A stretch of DNA of 16,419 nucleotides from Oscillospiraceae bacterium. Its GTDB lineage: Bacteria; Bacillota; Clostridia; Oscillospirales; Oscillospiraceae. Within the stretch, counting starts at the first letter, position 1. The number at the start of each line of letters is the position of its first letter. Both the position numbers and the translations under genes were made by a program. The notes beneath the pieces were generated by a model. That model was not told where the DNA came from. It saw only the letters and a program-made list of their open reading frames with translations, and made no database searches. The stretch lies in NCBI GenBank assembly GCA_017420125.1, contig JAFOJR010000118.1:1-16419 (forward strand), in the 5' to 3' direction. This document shows positions 5,734 through 13,480 of this stretch, piece after piece.

Positions 5734-6963
5734 ATGGATGACATCCCGTTACCATTGCCGTTCTTTTTGGACGGCGGAATGGAATCTGCCCTGCGCGCAA
5801 AAAAAATTCCGAAAGACACCTGCCCCGCCCAGTGGGCATTGGCCCATGCCGATGAACTGCATCAGTGGCTGGAAAATCTTTCCGCCGCGGGAGCGGACGG
5901 CTTATGCGCTCCCACCGGTTCTGCCAACCGGGCTGCTTTACGGCCTTTTGGTCTGGAGGATCAGGTAGATACATATAATCGCCGTCTGACAGAATTGACC
6001 CGGCAGGCCGCTCCCGGAAAGCCTGTTGTGGGCGTTCTCGCCGCCACCGGCCTGGAGACGCCGCCGCAGGGAAACTCTGATATCGAGACTCTGGTAACTG
6101 TTTATGCAGAACAGGTGAACAGCCTGAAAAACGCCGGGGTGGATTTGTTCCTGGCCGACTGTATGACCAATGTGGCGGAGGCACGGGCTGCTATTTTAGC
6201 TGTCCGGGAACACTCCTCTCTCCCCATTTTCGTCTCTTTTTCCTGCGACGATGACGGACGCACGGAAACCGGCGGAGATATCCTGGCTGCATTGATCATC
6301 TGTCAGGGAATGGGCGCTGCAGGATTTGGCATTGGCCAGTTTTCCGGAAGTCTTTCCGCGCTTTTGGAGCAAATCCAGCGGCTTTCGCCCCATGCGCAAA
6401 TTCCATTAATGGTACTCCCCTCTTTGGGACCGTCTTCCGACCTTTGGAAGCCGGAAACCATCGCTGCCGCCGTTCCGGTATTTGCCCAGGCCGGCGTGCG
6501 GATTTGCAGCGGCTGCGGTTCGGTGCCTCACCTTGCGGCCTTGCGGGCCGCCGTGGGCGCCATGGACTTTTCCCGCCTGGACCAGATGGAAGAAGAGGAA
6601 GATCCCTCCCCGTCTGACAGTCTTCCCTGTGCGTCAGAGCGGGAAGCGCAATTTATTTCTCCGCTGATTGACGTAGGCGAAGAAATTGTCTGCTCTCCCC
6701 ATTTTGTGGAAAATCTTCTGGCTGCTGAGGATGCACCCACCGGTGCGTGTAAAATCGTGCTGGAAAGCGAAGACGATCTGGATATTTTCGCAGAAAACCA
6801 ATACATGATTGAAGATGCCCTCTGTCTTTCATCCGACAGTCCCGCTTTGCTGGAACAGGCTTTGCGGCTTTACAACGGGCGGGCATTCTACGACGGAACC
6901 GGTGATTTAGCGCCGGAAGTTCTCCTGCCTTTAGTGGAAAAGTACGGCTTGGTTGTCCTGTAA
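5734..6963 (+). CDS. Degenerate MetH-like homocysteine S-methyltransferase-family protein
   Basis: A 409-residue protein. Residues 1 to about 285 resemble the homocysteine methyltransferase barrel of cobalamin-dependent MetH: FFLDGGMES at the start, AGADGLCAPTGSANR (52-66, where MetH has a TNTFGANR-like segment), and ICSGCGS (257-263). The zinc ligands are largely missing. The GxNC motif reads GIGQ (199-202), and the GGCCG motif reads SGCG (259-262), leaving Cys261 plus a nearby Cys258. An acidic linker follows (about 285-300). The last ~60 residues (DALCLSSDSPALLEQAL, YNGRAFYDG, LPLVEKYGLVVL) look like one strand-helix unit of the pterin-binding barrel, after which the protein stops. There is no B12 or reactivation domain. 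Canonical zinc-dependent methyl transfer to homocysteine is doubtful. The start follows AAAGGAGAG (5717-5725). I see no frameshift continuing the missing domains, and a terminator follows. Confidence 0.75.
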   Translation: MDDIPLPLPFFLDGGMESALRAKKIPKDTCPAQWALAHADELHQWLENLSAAGADGLCAPTGSANRAALRPFGLEDQVDTYNRRLTELTRQAAPGKPVVGVLAATGLETPPQGNSDIETLVTVYAEQVNSLKNAGVDLFLADCMTNVAEARAAILAVREHSSLPIFVSFSCDDDGRTETGGDILAALIICQGMGAAGFGIGQFSGSLSALLEQIQRLSPHAQIPLMVLPSLGPSSDLWKPETIAAAVPVFAQAGVRICSGCGSVPHLAALRAAVGAMDFSRLDQMEEEEDPSPSDSLPCASEREAQFISPLIDVGEEIVCSPHFVENLLAAEDAPTGACKIVLESEDDLDIFAENQYMIEDALCLSSDSPALLEQALRLYNGRAFYDGTGDLAPEVLLPLVEKYGLVVL

Positions 6964-6981
6964 TTTCTTTGATTACAATTT

Positions 6982-7024
6982 AAAAACGGCCTGCAGAAGC
7001 ATTGTCTCTGCAGGCCGTTTTTTT
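6982..7024 (+). terminator. Intrinsic terminator after the MetH-like gene
   Basis: A perfect 12-base stem, ACGGCCTGCAGA (6986-6997) with TCTGCAGGCCGT (7007-7018), around a nine-base loop. T7018-T7024 forms the T tract, and an upstream A run makes it partly usable in the other direction. Confidence 0.95.
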
Positions 7025-7052
7025 CATCTCTGTTACAGAATGGCCCATTCTA

Positions 7053-7082
7053 TTGCATTGTTTCTGTCCAGCATAGTATAAT
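7053..7082 (+). promoter_or_regulatory. Promoter for the SLH-anchored glycosidase gene
   Basis: TTGCAT (7053-7058), an 18-base spacer, and a perfect TATAAT (7077-7082), about 40 bases before the start codon at 7123. With the terminators on both sides, the gene appears to be a single-gene transcription unit. Confidence 0.65.
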
Positions 7083-7122
7083 GACAAAAACGCTTGATTA
7101 AAAAAAGAAAGGATGGAGCAAC

Positions 7123-10107
7123 ATGAAACGACGAACACTCCTTCAGGTTTTTTCTGCTGTGCTGACCCTGGTTTTGCTCCTGGGCCAAGCGGCCCTCGCT
7201 TCAGACGCCATGGGCTCGGACGTCCTGTTGGCAGATGCCCAGCTTTCCTTCGGCACCAAGCTGGCAAAGGGTGTTTTCTGGAGTTCTGCCTACAGTGATC
7301 TGCGGCAGGAACATTACATTTCTTATACGCCCAACAAAACCGTACTCCCTGTTGTCTCCTATGGCAATAAAATCACCAGCAAGTCCACCCTCACCACTTC
7401 TGCCCGCGCGGTGGAAAAGGACGGCAGCCAGGTGGTTGCGGGAATCAACGGAGATTATTACGTAGTCAACACCGGCGTTCCTTTGGGCATTGTGGTAACA
7501 GAGGGTGCGCTGCGCTCCTCCGCTTCCTATTTGTCTGCCATCGGCTTTTTGGACGATGGGACAGCTTTCATCGGAACACCTGATCTCACCATCAGAGTTA
7601 TTACCGGCGAAAACGGCCAGACCAGCTTTGATCTGGACGGCTTGAACAAAGTGCGCAGTTCCGAGGGCGGCGTTTATTTGTTCACCGAGGATTTCGGCGC
7701 CACGACATTAAACACCAAGTCCGGGGTCGATGTCATCCTGGCCTTGCCGGAAGGCGGCACGGACCTGCTGAAAATCGGCAGTACTGTCACTGCCACAGTG
7801 GAACGAGTGGTGGAAGCCACCGGTGCCACTGCCCTGGAGCATGGAAAAATCGTTCTTTCCACAGTCGGCACCGGCGGTGCCTGGCATTTGCGCACCCTGC
7901 GCAATCTTTCTGCAGGGGATAAAGTGCAGATTCAAATCTCCAGTGCAGACCCCCATTGGAACGACGTGGAATACGCCATGGGCGGCTTGTATCATCTGTT
8001 GGAAAACGGAAAAATGGCATCTTCCAATCTGCCCACCGGCAGCGCGCCCCGCACTGCCATCGGCGTGAAGGCTGACGGGTCTACGATCTTTTACACCATT
8101 GACGGCCGCCAGCCGGGCTACAGCATCGGCGCAACCATGACCCAGGTGGCAAACCGTCTGCTGGAACTAGGCTGTGTAGATGCCATCTGCTTGGATGGCG
8201 GCGGTTCCACCTCTTTGGGAGTCACCATGCCGGATGATGCAGCCCTATCGCTGATCAACAGCCCTTCCGACGGCAGTCAAAGGGCCAATTCCACCTGTTT
8301 TCTGCTGGTTTCCAAAACCACGCCAAGCGGTTTGCTGGGCAGCTTTTATGTAAAACCCTATGATGCGCTTCTGCTCTCCGGTGCCAGCATCCCCATTTCT
8401 GCCGTCCCGCTGGACACCAATTATCATACTATGACCTATGACGGTCCCCTCACCTATGGTATTTACAACGGAGATGGGGTAATCTCTTCTGACGGTCTGT
8501 TCACTGCCGGCAGCTCAGCCAGCATCTGCACGGTTTCCGTTTCTTCCGGCAATGCATACGGCCAGGCAAAAGTCACTGTGGTACAGACACCCACGGAAAT
8601 TCAACTGTTCAATGCTTCCGGCAAAGCAGTCACCAGTTTGACTGTGTCGCCGAATACACTGACAGATTTAACGGCAAAGGCTACTTACCACAATCTGCCG
8701 CTCACTGCGCAAAACACCTGTTTCCGCTGGAGCGTCTCCGATGGGATCGGCACGGTGGATAATCGGGGACGGCTGACGGCCTCCGGAAAAAGCGGAAGCG
8801 GAACCTTAACCGTTTCCGCCGGTTCTACAAAGTATTCCATCCCCATCAAGGTGACCGGACACATTGCCTCGGTTACTTCTTTTGAGGCAGCTCCGTCCGG
8901 CGTAGCCGCCTCCAATACCATCACGCCATCGCTACAAAATAATCGGGACTATGTAAAATCCGGAACGGGAAGTCTGAAGCTTTCCTATCAAAAGGGAACA
9001 GACGGCGCCGCCCGCTGCAATGCCAATATCCCGATTTCTGCCGGAGATACTTTGCTGACGCTGTGGGTCTATGGCGATGGATCGGGTAACGCGTTTTCTC
9101 TCTACTTTTCCACTGAGGCCGGTACGGCTTCTGCCTCTGTGACAAATTTAACCTTCACCGGCTGGAAGCGGTGTACCGTTTCTCTGCCCGCTAAGGCAAC
9201 GGCTATTTCCGGTTTTGTTGTGGGTTGTTCTAACAAGTCTTCCGGCACTATCTATGTGGATCAAATCACTTCCTCCAACGAAGCCATCACAGATGAAACC
9301 CCGCCTGCCCTCTCCCTGTCCATCAGCGGTTCTTCCATCACCGGGCAGGTAACAGACACCGTAAACAAAGTACTGGACAAGAACCAGATTTCCCTCACCT
9401 ATGACGGCACAAATCTGGACTTCTCCTTTGACAGCGCCACCGGAAAGCTTACCGCCACGCTCCCCGCCAGCAACAACCAGCTGCATCGGGTTACGTTGAC
9501 CGCCAGCGACGTCAGCGGCAATTTCGCCCGAAAGAGCCTGGATGCGGGCGTCAACCGCCACAACGCCTTTTTTGATACCGCTTCTCACTGGTGCCAGCCC
9601 TACGCTCAGTTTTTATATGATCATGAAATTTCCGTCGGGGTTCCTACCGCAGAGGGATATGCCTTCCAACCGGACAAAAATATCTCTCGGGCGGAATTTG
9701 CTGTGATGCTGGCCCGCTTCCTGAAGCTGGATTTGGACAGCACTGCTTCTTCTGTCCTGCCCTTTGCTGACGTCCGGTCCATCCCCAGCTGGGCGCTGCC
9801 CGCTGTGAAAGCCATCTATGCCAAGGGCATTTTAAACGGCTCTGTGCGAAACGGTGCGTTGGTCTTTTTACCCAACGGCAACATCAGCCGGGCGGAAGTT
9901 TCCACAATCCTCGCCCGAACGCTGCCCCGCGGATTTGTCCAAAAAGCGCTTTCTTATCAAGACGCTGCCTCTGTCCCCGCCTGGGCCAAACCTTCCATGG
10001 AAATACTCTCCTCTCTGGGTATTCTGTCCGGTTATCAAAATCGGATTTCTCCCAACGACCCCATCACGCGAGGCTCTGTTGCAAAGCTGTTATGCGCCAT
10101 TCAATAA
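7123..10107 (+). CDS. Secreted SLH-anchored phosphodiester glycosidase (NAGPA/DUF2233 family)
   Basis: A 994-residue exported surface protein. Residues 1-26 are a signal peptide (KRR, a long hydrophobic core, then ALA before Ser27). The phosphodiester glycosidase domain spans about 90-405, with INGDYY (108-113), APRTAIG (308-314), FYTIDGRQPGYS, and the conserved LDGGGST (357-363). This family hydrolyses sugar-phosphodiester linkages; the human uncovering enzyme is the prototype. Substrate here is unknown, perhaps a cell-wall or capsular glycan. Two Ig-like beta domains follow (about 410-490 and 490-580), then a jelly-roll, carbohydrate-binding-like region (about 580-720) and another beta domain (about 725-810). 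Three SLH repeats end the protein (815-994), with core motifs SRAE (855-858), SRAE (922-925) and TRGS (982-985, degenerate), consistent with non-covalent anchoring to a secondary cell-wall polymer. AAAGGA (7108-7113) lies nine bases upstream. It has its own promoter and terminator. Confidence 0.9.
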   Translation: MKRRTLLQVFSAVLTLVLLLGQAALASDAMGSDVLLADAQLSFGTKLAKGVFWSSAYSDLRQEHYISYTPNKTVLPVVSYGNKITSKSTLTTSARAVEKDGSQVVAGINGDYYVVNTGVPLGIVVTEGALRSSASYLSAIGFLDDGTAFIGTPDLTIRVITGENGQTSFDLDGLNKVRSSEGGVYLFTEDFGATTLNTKSGVDVILALPEGGTDLLKIGSTVTATVERVVEATGATALEHGKIVLSTVGTGGAWHLRTLRNLSAGDKVQIQISSADPHWNDVEYAMGGLYHLLENGKMASSNLPTGSAPRTAIGVKADGSTIFYTIDGRQPGYSIGATMTQVANRLLELGCVDAICLDGGGSTSLGVTMPDDAALSLINSPSDGSQRANSTCFLLVSKTTPSGLLGSFYVKPYDALLLSGASIPISAVPLDTNYHTMTYDGPLTYGIYNGDGVISSDGLFTAGSSASICTVSVSSGNAYGQAKVTVVQTPTEIQLFNASGKAVTSLTVSPNTLTDLTAKATYHNLPLTAQNTCFRWSVSDGIGTVDNRGRLTASGKSGSGTLTVSAGSTKYSIPIKVTGHIASVTSFEAAPSGVAASNTITPSLQNNRDYVKSGTGSLKLSYQKGTDGAARCNANIPISAGDTLLTLWVYGDGSGNAFSLYFSTEAGTASASVTNLTFTGWKRCTVSLPAKATAISGFVVGCSNKSSGTIYVDQITSSNEAITDETPPALSLSISGSSITGQVTDTVNKVLDKNQISLTYDGTNLDFSFDSATGKLTATLPASNNQLHRVTLTASDVSGNFARKSLDAGVNRHNAFFDTASHWCQPYAQFLYDHEISVGVPTAEGYAFQPDKNISRAEFAVMLARFLKLDLDSTASSVLPFADVRSIPSWALPAVKAIYAKGILNGSVRNGALVFLPNGNISRAEVSTILARTLPRGFVQKALSYQDAASVPAWAKPSMEILSSLGILSGYQNRISPNDPITRGSVAKLLCAIQ

Positions 10108-10129
10108 ACCTGAAATATCCTGTACCTTC

Positions 10130-10164
10130 ATTCTGTCCGGAGCGGCCCTCCGGACAGAATTTTT
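10130..10164 (+). terminator. Intrinsic terminator after the SLH glycosidase
   Basis: A perfect 13-base stem, ATTCTGTCCGGAG (10130-10142) with CTCCGGACAGAAT (10148-10160), a CGGCC loop, and a five-T run (10160-10164). It begins 22 bases after the stop codon. Confidence 0.95.
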
Positions 10165-10222
10165 GTGCAAAATGCAATAAAATCCCAAGTCTTTCCCTGG
10201 GCCGAACTGGAAAGAACGCCCC

Positions 10223-10251
10223 TTGCGGCAAATGAAAAACTGGCATATACT
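10223..10251 (+). promoter_or_regulatory. Probable promoter for the HD-domain gene
   Basis: TTGCGG (10223-10228), a 17-base spacer, and TATACT (10246-10251), giving a leader of about 90 bases before 10351. Confidence 0.55.
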
Positions 10252-10350
10252 ATATCGTAATATGCAAAAGTTCCCCTCGCATTTCCATTCTCATTCAAAA
10301 TTTACATCAGAAGGGAGAATCGCCATCGGACAAAAGGAGGTATTTTATCT

Positions 10351-11010
10351 ATGATTACATTTGAAGCAGTAAAAAACAACCCTGACATTGCCACGTATAT
10401 CAAGCGGGCTGATGAATCCCTCATCGCGCTGGGTTTTACAGAGCACAGTTTCGCTCATGTGAACAAAACGGCAGACACCGCCCGGTATATTCTGGAAACC
10501 CTGGGATATTCTGCACGAGATGTGGAACTGGCGCAGATTGCCGGTTATCTTCACGACATCGGCAACCTGGTAAATCGGGTAGACCACGCGCAAAGCGGTG
10601 CCGTTATGGCTTTCCGCATCTTATACAATATGGGCGCAGATCCGGAGGACATTGCCACTATCACCACGGCGATCGGCAACCACGACGAGGAAACTGCAGT
10701 GGCTGTGAATCCCATTGCCGCCGCTCTGATCTTAGGCGATAAAACCGATGTTCGCCGCAGTCGGGTTCGCAATGCGGATCCCACTTCCTTTGACATTCAC
10801 GACCGGGTGAATTACTCTGTAAAAAAATCCCTGGTGAAGATCAATGAGGAAAAAACGCTGATCAAGCTGAAGCTCACCATCGACACGCGTTACTGTTCCA
10901 TCATGGACTATTTTGAAATCTTTTTAAACCGCATGATCCTCTGCCGCAAAGCGGCGGAAAGACTGGGACTGCACTTTCGCCTGATCATCAATGAGCAGCA
11001 GCTGCTGTGA
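10351..11010 (+). CDS. HD-domain metal-dependent phosphohydrolase
   Basis: A 219-residue cytoplasmic protein. The HD domain (about 32-134) has the expected ligands: His36 in HSFAHVNKTAD, the His68-Asp69 pair in YLHDIGN, His79, His111 in IGNHDEE, and Asp130 in LGDKTD. This is the pattern of metal-dependent phosphohydrolases that act on nucleotides or cyclic dinucleotides. The C-terminal ~85 residues form an alpha/beta extension (VKINEEKTLIKLKLTID...) that I cannot assign. There is no GYP motif, so it is not an HD-GYP c-di-GMP phosphodiesterase, and no RelA/SpoT synthetase domain. Substrate unknown. AAAGGAGG (10333-10340) precedes the ATG by ten bases. A terminator-like hairpin follows, so the gene is probably transcribed alone. 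Its TGA overlaps a GTG in the flippase frame, but that GTG is not the preferred start of the next gene. Confidence 0.87.
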   Translation: MITFEAVKNNPDIATYIKRADESLIALGFTEHSFAHVNKTADTARYILETLGYSARDVELAQIAGYLHDIGNLVNRVDHAQSGAVMAFRILYNMGADPEDIATITTAIGNHDEETAVAVNPIAAALILGDKTDVRRSRVRNADPTSFDIHDRVNYSVKKSLVKINEEKTLIKLKLTIDTRYCSIMDYFEIFLNRMILCRKAAERLGLHFRLIINEQQLL

Positions 11011-11055
11011 TTTTCCCCGATCAATCACAAATCAAAAACAAATTCATTTTCACTG

Positions 11056-11097
11056 GCGAATCGCCTGCGCCGTGCAGGAAGATTCGCTTCTGTTTTT
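11056..11097 (+). terminator. Terminator-like hairpin after the HD-domain gene
   Basis: GCGAATC (11056-11062) pairs with GATTCGC (11081-11087), and an inner CCTGC (11064-11068) pairs with GCAGG (11074-11078), with small internal bulges. The stem is followed five bases later by TTTTT (11093-11097). This is a plausible intrinsic terminator. It lies inside the longest possible reading frame of the flippase gene, which argues against the upstream GTG start at 11007. Confidence 0.65.
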
Positions 11098-11128
11098 CCC
11101 CCCCGGTGCATACACTGCTTCGGGGGGG
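11098..11128 (+). other. C7/G7 homopolymer hairpin before the flippase gene
   Basis: C7 plus G (11098-11105) is complementary to C plus G7 (11121-11128), forming an all-GC eight-base stem with a 15-base loop. It lies 28 bases upstream of the likely ATG of the flippase. The homopolymer tracts could slip at replication. As RNA, the stem would be very stable next to the translation start region. Confidence 0.6.
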
Positions 11129-11156
11129 TGGTTTTACGAAATTCGACCGCACATCC

Positions 11157-12677
11157 ATGCTGTACGGCACTTTGCTTCTCACCGTCACCGGTGTCATTTC
11201 CCAATTGCTGGGGTTTTTATACCGGGTGGTCCTCAGTCGTTTTATTGGCGCGGAAAACATGGGGCTTTATCAACTTTTGATGCCCGTTTACGCTTGCGCC
11301 CTGTCTGTTGTTTCCGTGGGCCTCTCGGTTTCTGTCTCCCGTCTTTCCGCGGAGCATCGGGCGCTGCAAAACAGCCGGGCCATCCGTCAGGTCATACGCC
11401 AAAGTCTTCTGTTTTTGCTCCTGCTGTTCGCTTTGGTTGCTGTTGTCACGGTTTTGTTTTATGACCCCATCTCCGTCTTCCTGCTGGGCGATGCCCGCAC
11501 CCAAACGGGGCTTTTGCTGCTGCTTCCCTGCATCCTGTTCACTGCCATGGAAAATATCCATAAACATTATTTCTACGGCGTGGGACAGGTGCGGCCTCCC
11601 GCCTTTGCAGAACTCTCAGAGCAATGCATCCGCATTTCCGCGGTGCTTCTTCTGCTGCTGCTGTTCTTGCCGCAAAACAGCGAAATTACGGTGGGTCTGA
11701 TTATCCTCGGCCTGGGCATTTGCGAAATTGTCTCTGCCGTTACGCTGGTTATGTTGTACCGGCGGGACATCCGGCAGACGGGCCTCACCGGTCTGCCCCT
11801 GCCGGCAAAGCAGGTCCGGCGGAGCATTCGAACCATCGCTCTGCCTGTCGGGGCCACTTCTCTCCTGGGCAATTTAATGACCTCTGTCAACTCCATTATC
11901 ATCCCCCAGCGGCTGGTGGCCGCCGGCTGGCTGGTATCGGACGCCATGTCCGCTTTCGGCGTTTTGTTCGGCATGGCCCTCCCGCTGTTGATGCTTCCTT
12001 CTGCCTTCATCGGCGCACTCTGTACGATTCTGGTCCCCCGGCTGGCCCAGAGTGCCGCCCTGGGCAGGCGGGAGGAAATCAATCAGCGGCTGGAAAAAGC
12101 CCTTTTATCCACTGCTTTGATCCTCTTTCCCTTTTTGGCTCTTATGCTCACTGTGGGACCTGTTCTGGGCGAAACTCTGTTTTTGGAATCTTCGGTGGGG
12201 GATTATCTTCCCATCTTGTCGGTCGGCGTGCTGTTTTCCTGTTATGAAAGCGTGATGGGCAGCGCGCTCAACGGTTTGGGCTATCAAAAACCCGCCTCCC
12301 TTTTTTCGCTTTTCTGCGGACTGGTCCAGTTGATCATCACATATTTCGGCGTGGCCAATCCCCGCCTTGGGCTGTATGGCTTTCTCATCGGTTTTGTATT
12401 TTGTTCCTTTTTGGGAGCTGTTTTTTGTGGGATCTGCCTGGTGCATCATACCAAACTGCGGTTCCGGATCGGTCGCTGGCTGTTTCTGCCGGCGCTCTCT
12501 GCCGCCTTTGCCGGGATTTGCACACATCTGCTTTTCGGGGTGCTCTCTGTCTGCAATCTGTCTCCTTTATCAGCCGCTGTATCCTCTGCCCTGTTTGGCA
12601 CCGTTTGCTATTTTGCCGCTCTCTGGACCACCGGCATGGAAATTTTCGGATTCCGCCTCACCTTCGGGCGGGATTGA
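11157..12677 (+). CDS. SpoVB/MurJ-like lipid-linked glycan flippase
   Basis: A polytopic inner-membrane protein of 506 residues, with about 12-14 hydrophobic segments by eye. The first segment (YGTLLLTVTGVISQLLGFLYRV), followed by LSRFIGAENMGLYQLLMPVYA, is characteristic of SpoVB-type members of the MOP exporter superfamily. Near residue 245 is a loop with SVNSIIIPQRL. Relatives translocate undecaprenyl-linked peptidoglycan or polysaccharide intermediates; B. subtilis SpoVB acts in spore cortex formation. The exact substrate cannot be assigned. The start is uncertain: the ATG at 11157 fits family length but lacks a visible ribosome binding site. In-frame GTGs at 11106 and 11007 would add 17 or 50 residues encoded by hairpin sequences. 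The TrmN6-like gene follows after 56 bases with no terminator, so they may share a transcript. Confidence 0.88.
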   Translation: MLYGTLLLTVTGVISQLLGFLYRVVLSRFIGAENMGLYQLLMPVYACALSVVSVGLSVSVSRLSAEHRALQNSRAIRQVIRQSLLFLLLLFALVAVVTVLFYDPISVFLLGDARTQTGLLLLLPCILFTAMENIHKHYFYGVGQVRPPAFAELSEQCIRISAVLLLLLLFLPQNSEITVGLIILGLGICEIVSAVTLVMLYRRDIRQTGLTGLPLPAKQVRRSIRTIALPVGATSLLGNLMTSVNSIIIPQRLVAAGWLVSDAMSAFGVLFGMALPLLMLPSAFIGALCTILVPRLAQSAALGRREEINQRLEKALLSTALILFPFLALMLTVGPVLGETLFLESSVGDYLPILSVGVLFSCYESVMGSALNGLGYQKPASLFSLFCGLVQLIITYFGVANPRLGLYGFLIGFVFCSFLGAVFCGICLVHHTKLRFRIGRWLFLPALSAAFAGICTHLLFGVLSVCNLSPLSAAVSSALFGTVCYFAALWTTGMEIFGFRLTFGRD

Positions 12678-12733
12678 CTTTTATGCTGCTTCCTCCTAAA
12701 ATAAAAGAAACATGGAGTCCAAAGGAGAAAGAT

Positions 12734-13480
12734 ATGGAAACAGGACATGATGTGGAATATTTAGGGGAAACAGGACAAATGCAGCTTCGGTGCGGCAAGG
12801 CGTTCCCTTTGGGCATGGATTCCATGCTGTTGGCGGAATTTGCCACTGTTCATGCCGGAGACCGGGTTTATGATCTGGGCTGCGGCAGCGGCGCTCTGCT
12901 TTTGCTTTTGTTTTTACGTCAGCCACAGCTGACGGCCCAGGGCATAGAGCTGCAGCCGGAAGACGCAGCTTTGGCGAAGGACAATCTGATGCGCAACGGT
13001 CTTTCGGCCTGCGCCTCGATCGTAGAAGGAGATTTGCGCTCTCTGCCCCAAACCCAGCCGCCGGGACAGTGGGATCTGGTCATCTCCAACCCTCCGTACT
13101 TTGCGCCGGACAAAGGTCGGAATTCGTCAAATGCCCGGCGGGCTGCCGCTCGCACCGGAACATTTTGTGCTCCGGCAGACATCTGCCGCACGGCAGCGCA
13201 TCTGCTCCGTCCCCGCGGGCGTTTTTCTCTCGTGCTTCGGCCGGAACGGCTGGAAGAATGGATCCTTGCCCTCCACGCGACAGGTTTGGCCCCAAAACGG
13301 CTGCGCTGTGTCCACCATACTCCCACGCACCCTCCTTCCATGATTCTGCTGGAATCCGTGCGGCAGGGAAAAACCGGGCTTTCCTTTTTGGCCCCTCTGT
13401 TCGCGGCAGATTGGAACAAACAGCATGCCCATCGGGCAGATAAGCTGCCGAAGGTCAGGCAGCGGGAGGATACCAAATGA
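12734..13480 (+). CDS. trmN6: TrmN6/YabB-like SAM-dependent N6-adenine methyltransferase
   Basis: A 248-residue cytoplasmic class I methyltransferase. The N-terminal stretch QMQLRCGKAFPLGMDSMLLAEF is typical of the YabB/TrmN6 group. Motif I (SAM binding) is VYDLGCGSGALLL (45-57), and the N6-adenine catalytic motif NPPY is at 119-122. E. coli TrmN6 methylates A37 of tRNA1-Val; the same target is inferred, not shown. AAAGGAG (12721-12727) lies six bases before the ATG. The frame is open upstream to 12401 but overlaps the flippase. The gene overlaps rsmI by ATGA (13477-13480), implying translational coupling. B. subtilis has the same neighbours (yabB, then yazA, then yabC/rsmI); here the small yazA gene is absent. 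Confidence 0.88.
   Translation: METGHDVEYLGETGQMQLRCGKAFPLGMDSMLLAEFATVHAGDRVYDLGCGSGALLLLLFLRQPQLTAQGIELQPEDAALAKDNLMRNGLSACASIVEGDLRSLPQTQPPGQWDLVISNPPYFAPDKGRNSSNARRAAARTGTFCAPADICRTAAHLLRPRGRFSLVLRPERLEEWILALHATGLAPKRLRCVHHTPTHPPSMILLESVRQGKTGLSFLAPLFAADWNKQHAHRADKLPKVRQREDTK

Noticed and set aside
10325..10354. Tiny upstream frame ending in an ATGA overlap with the HD gene
   Set aside because: It has only an ATC near a GGGAG sequence and no standard start codon; it is probably chance.
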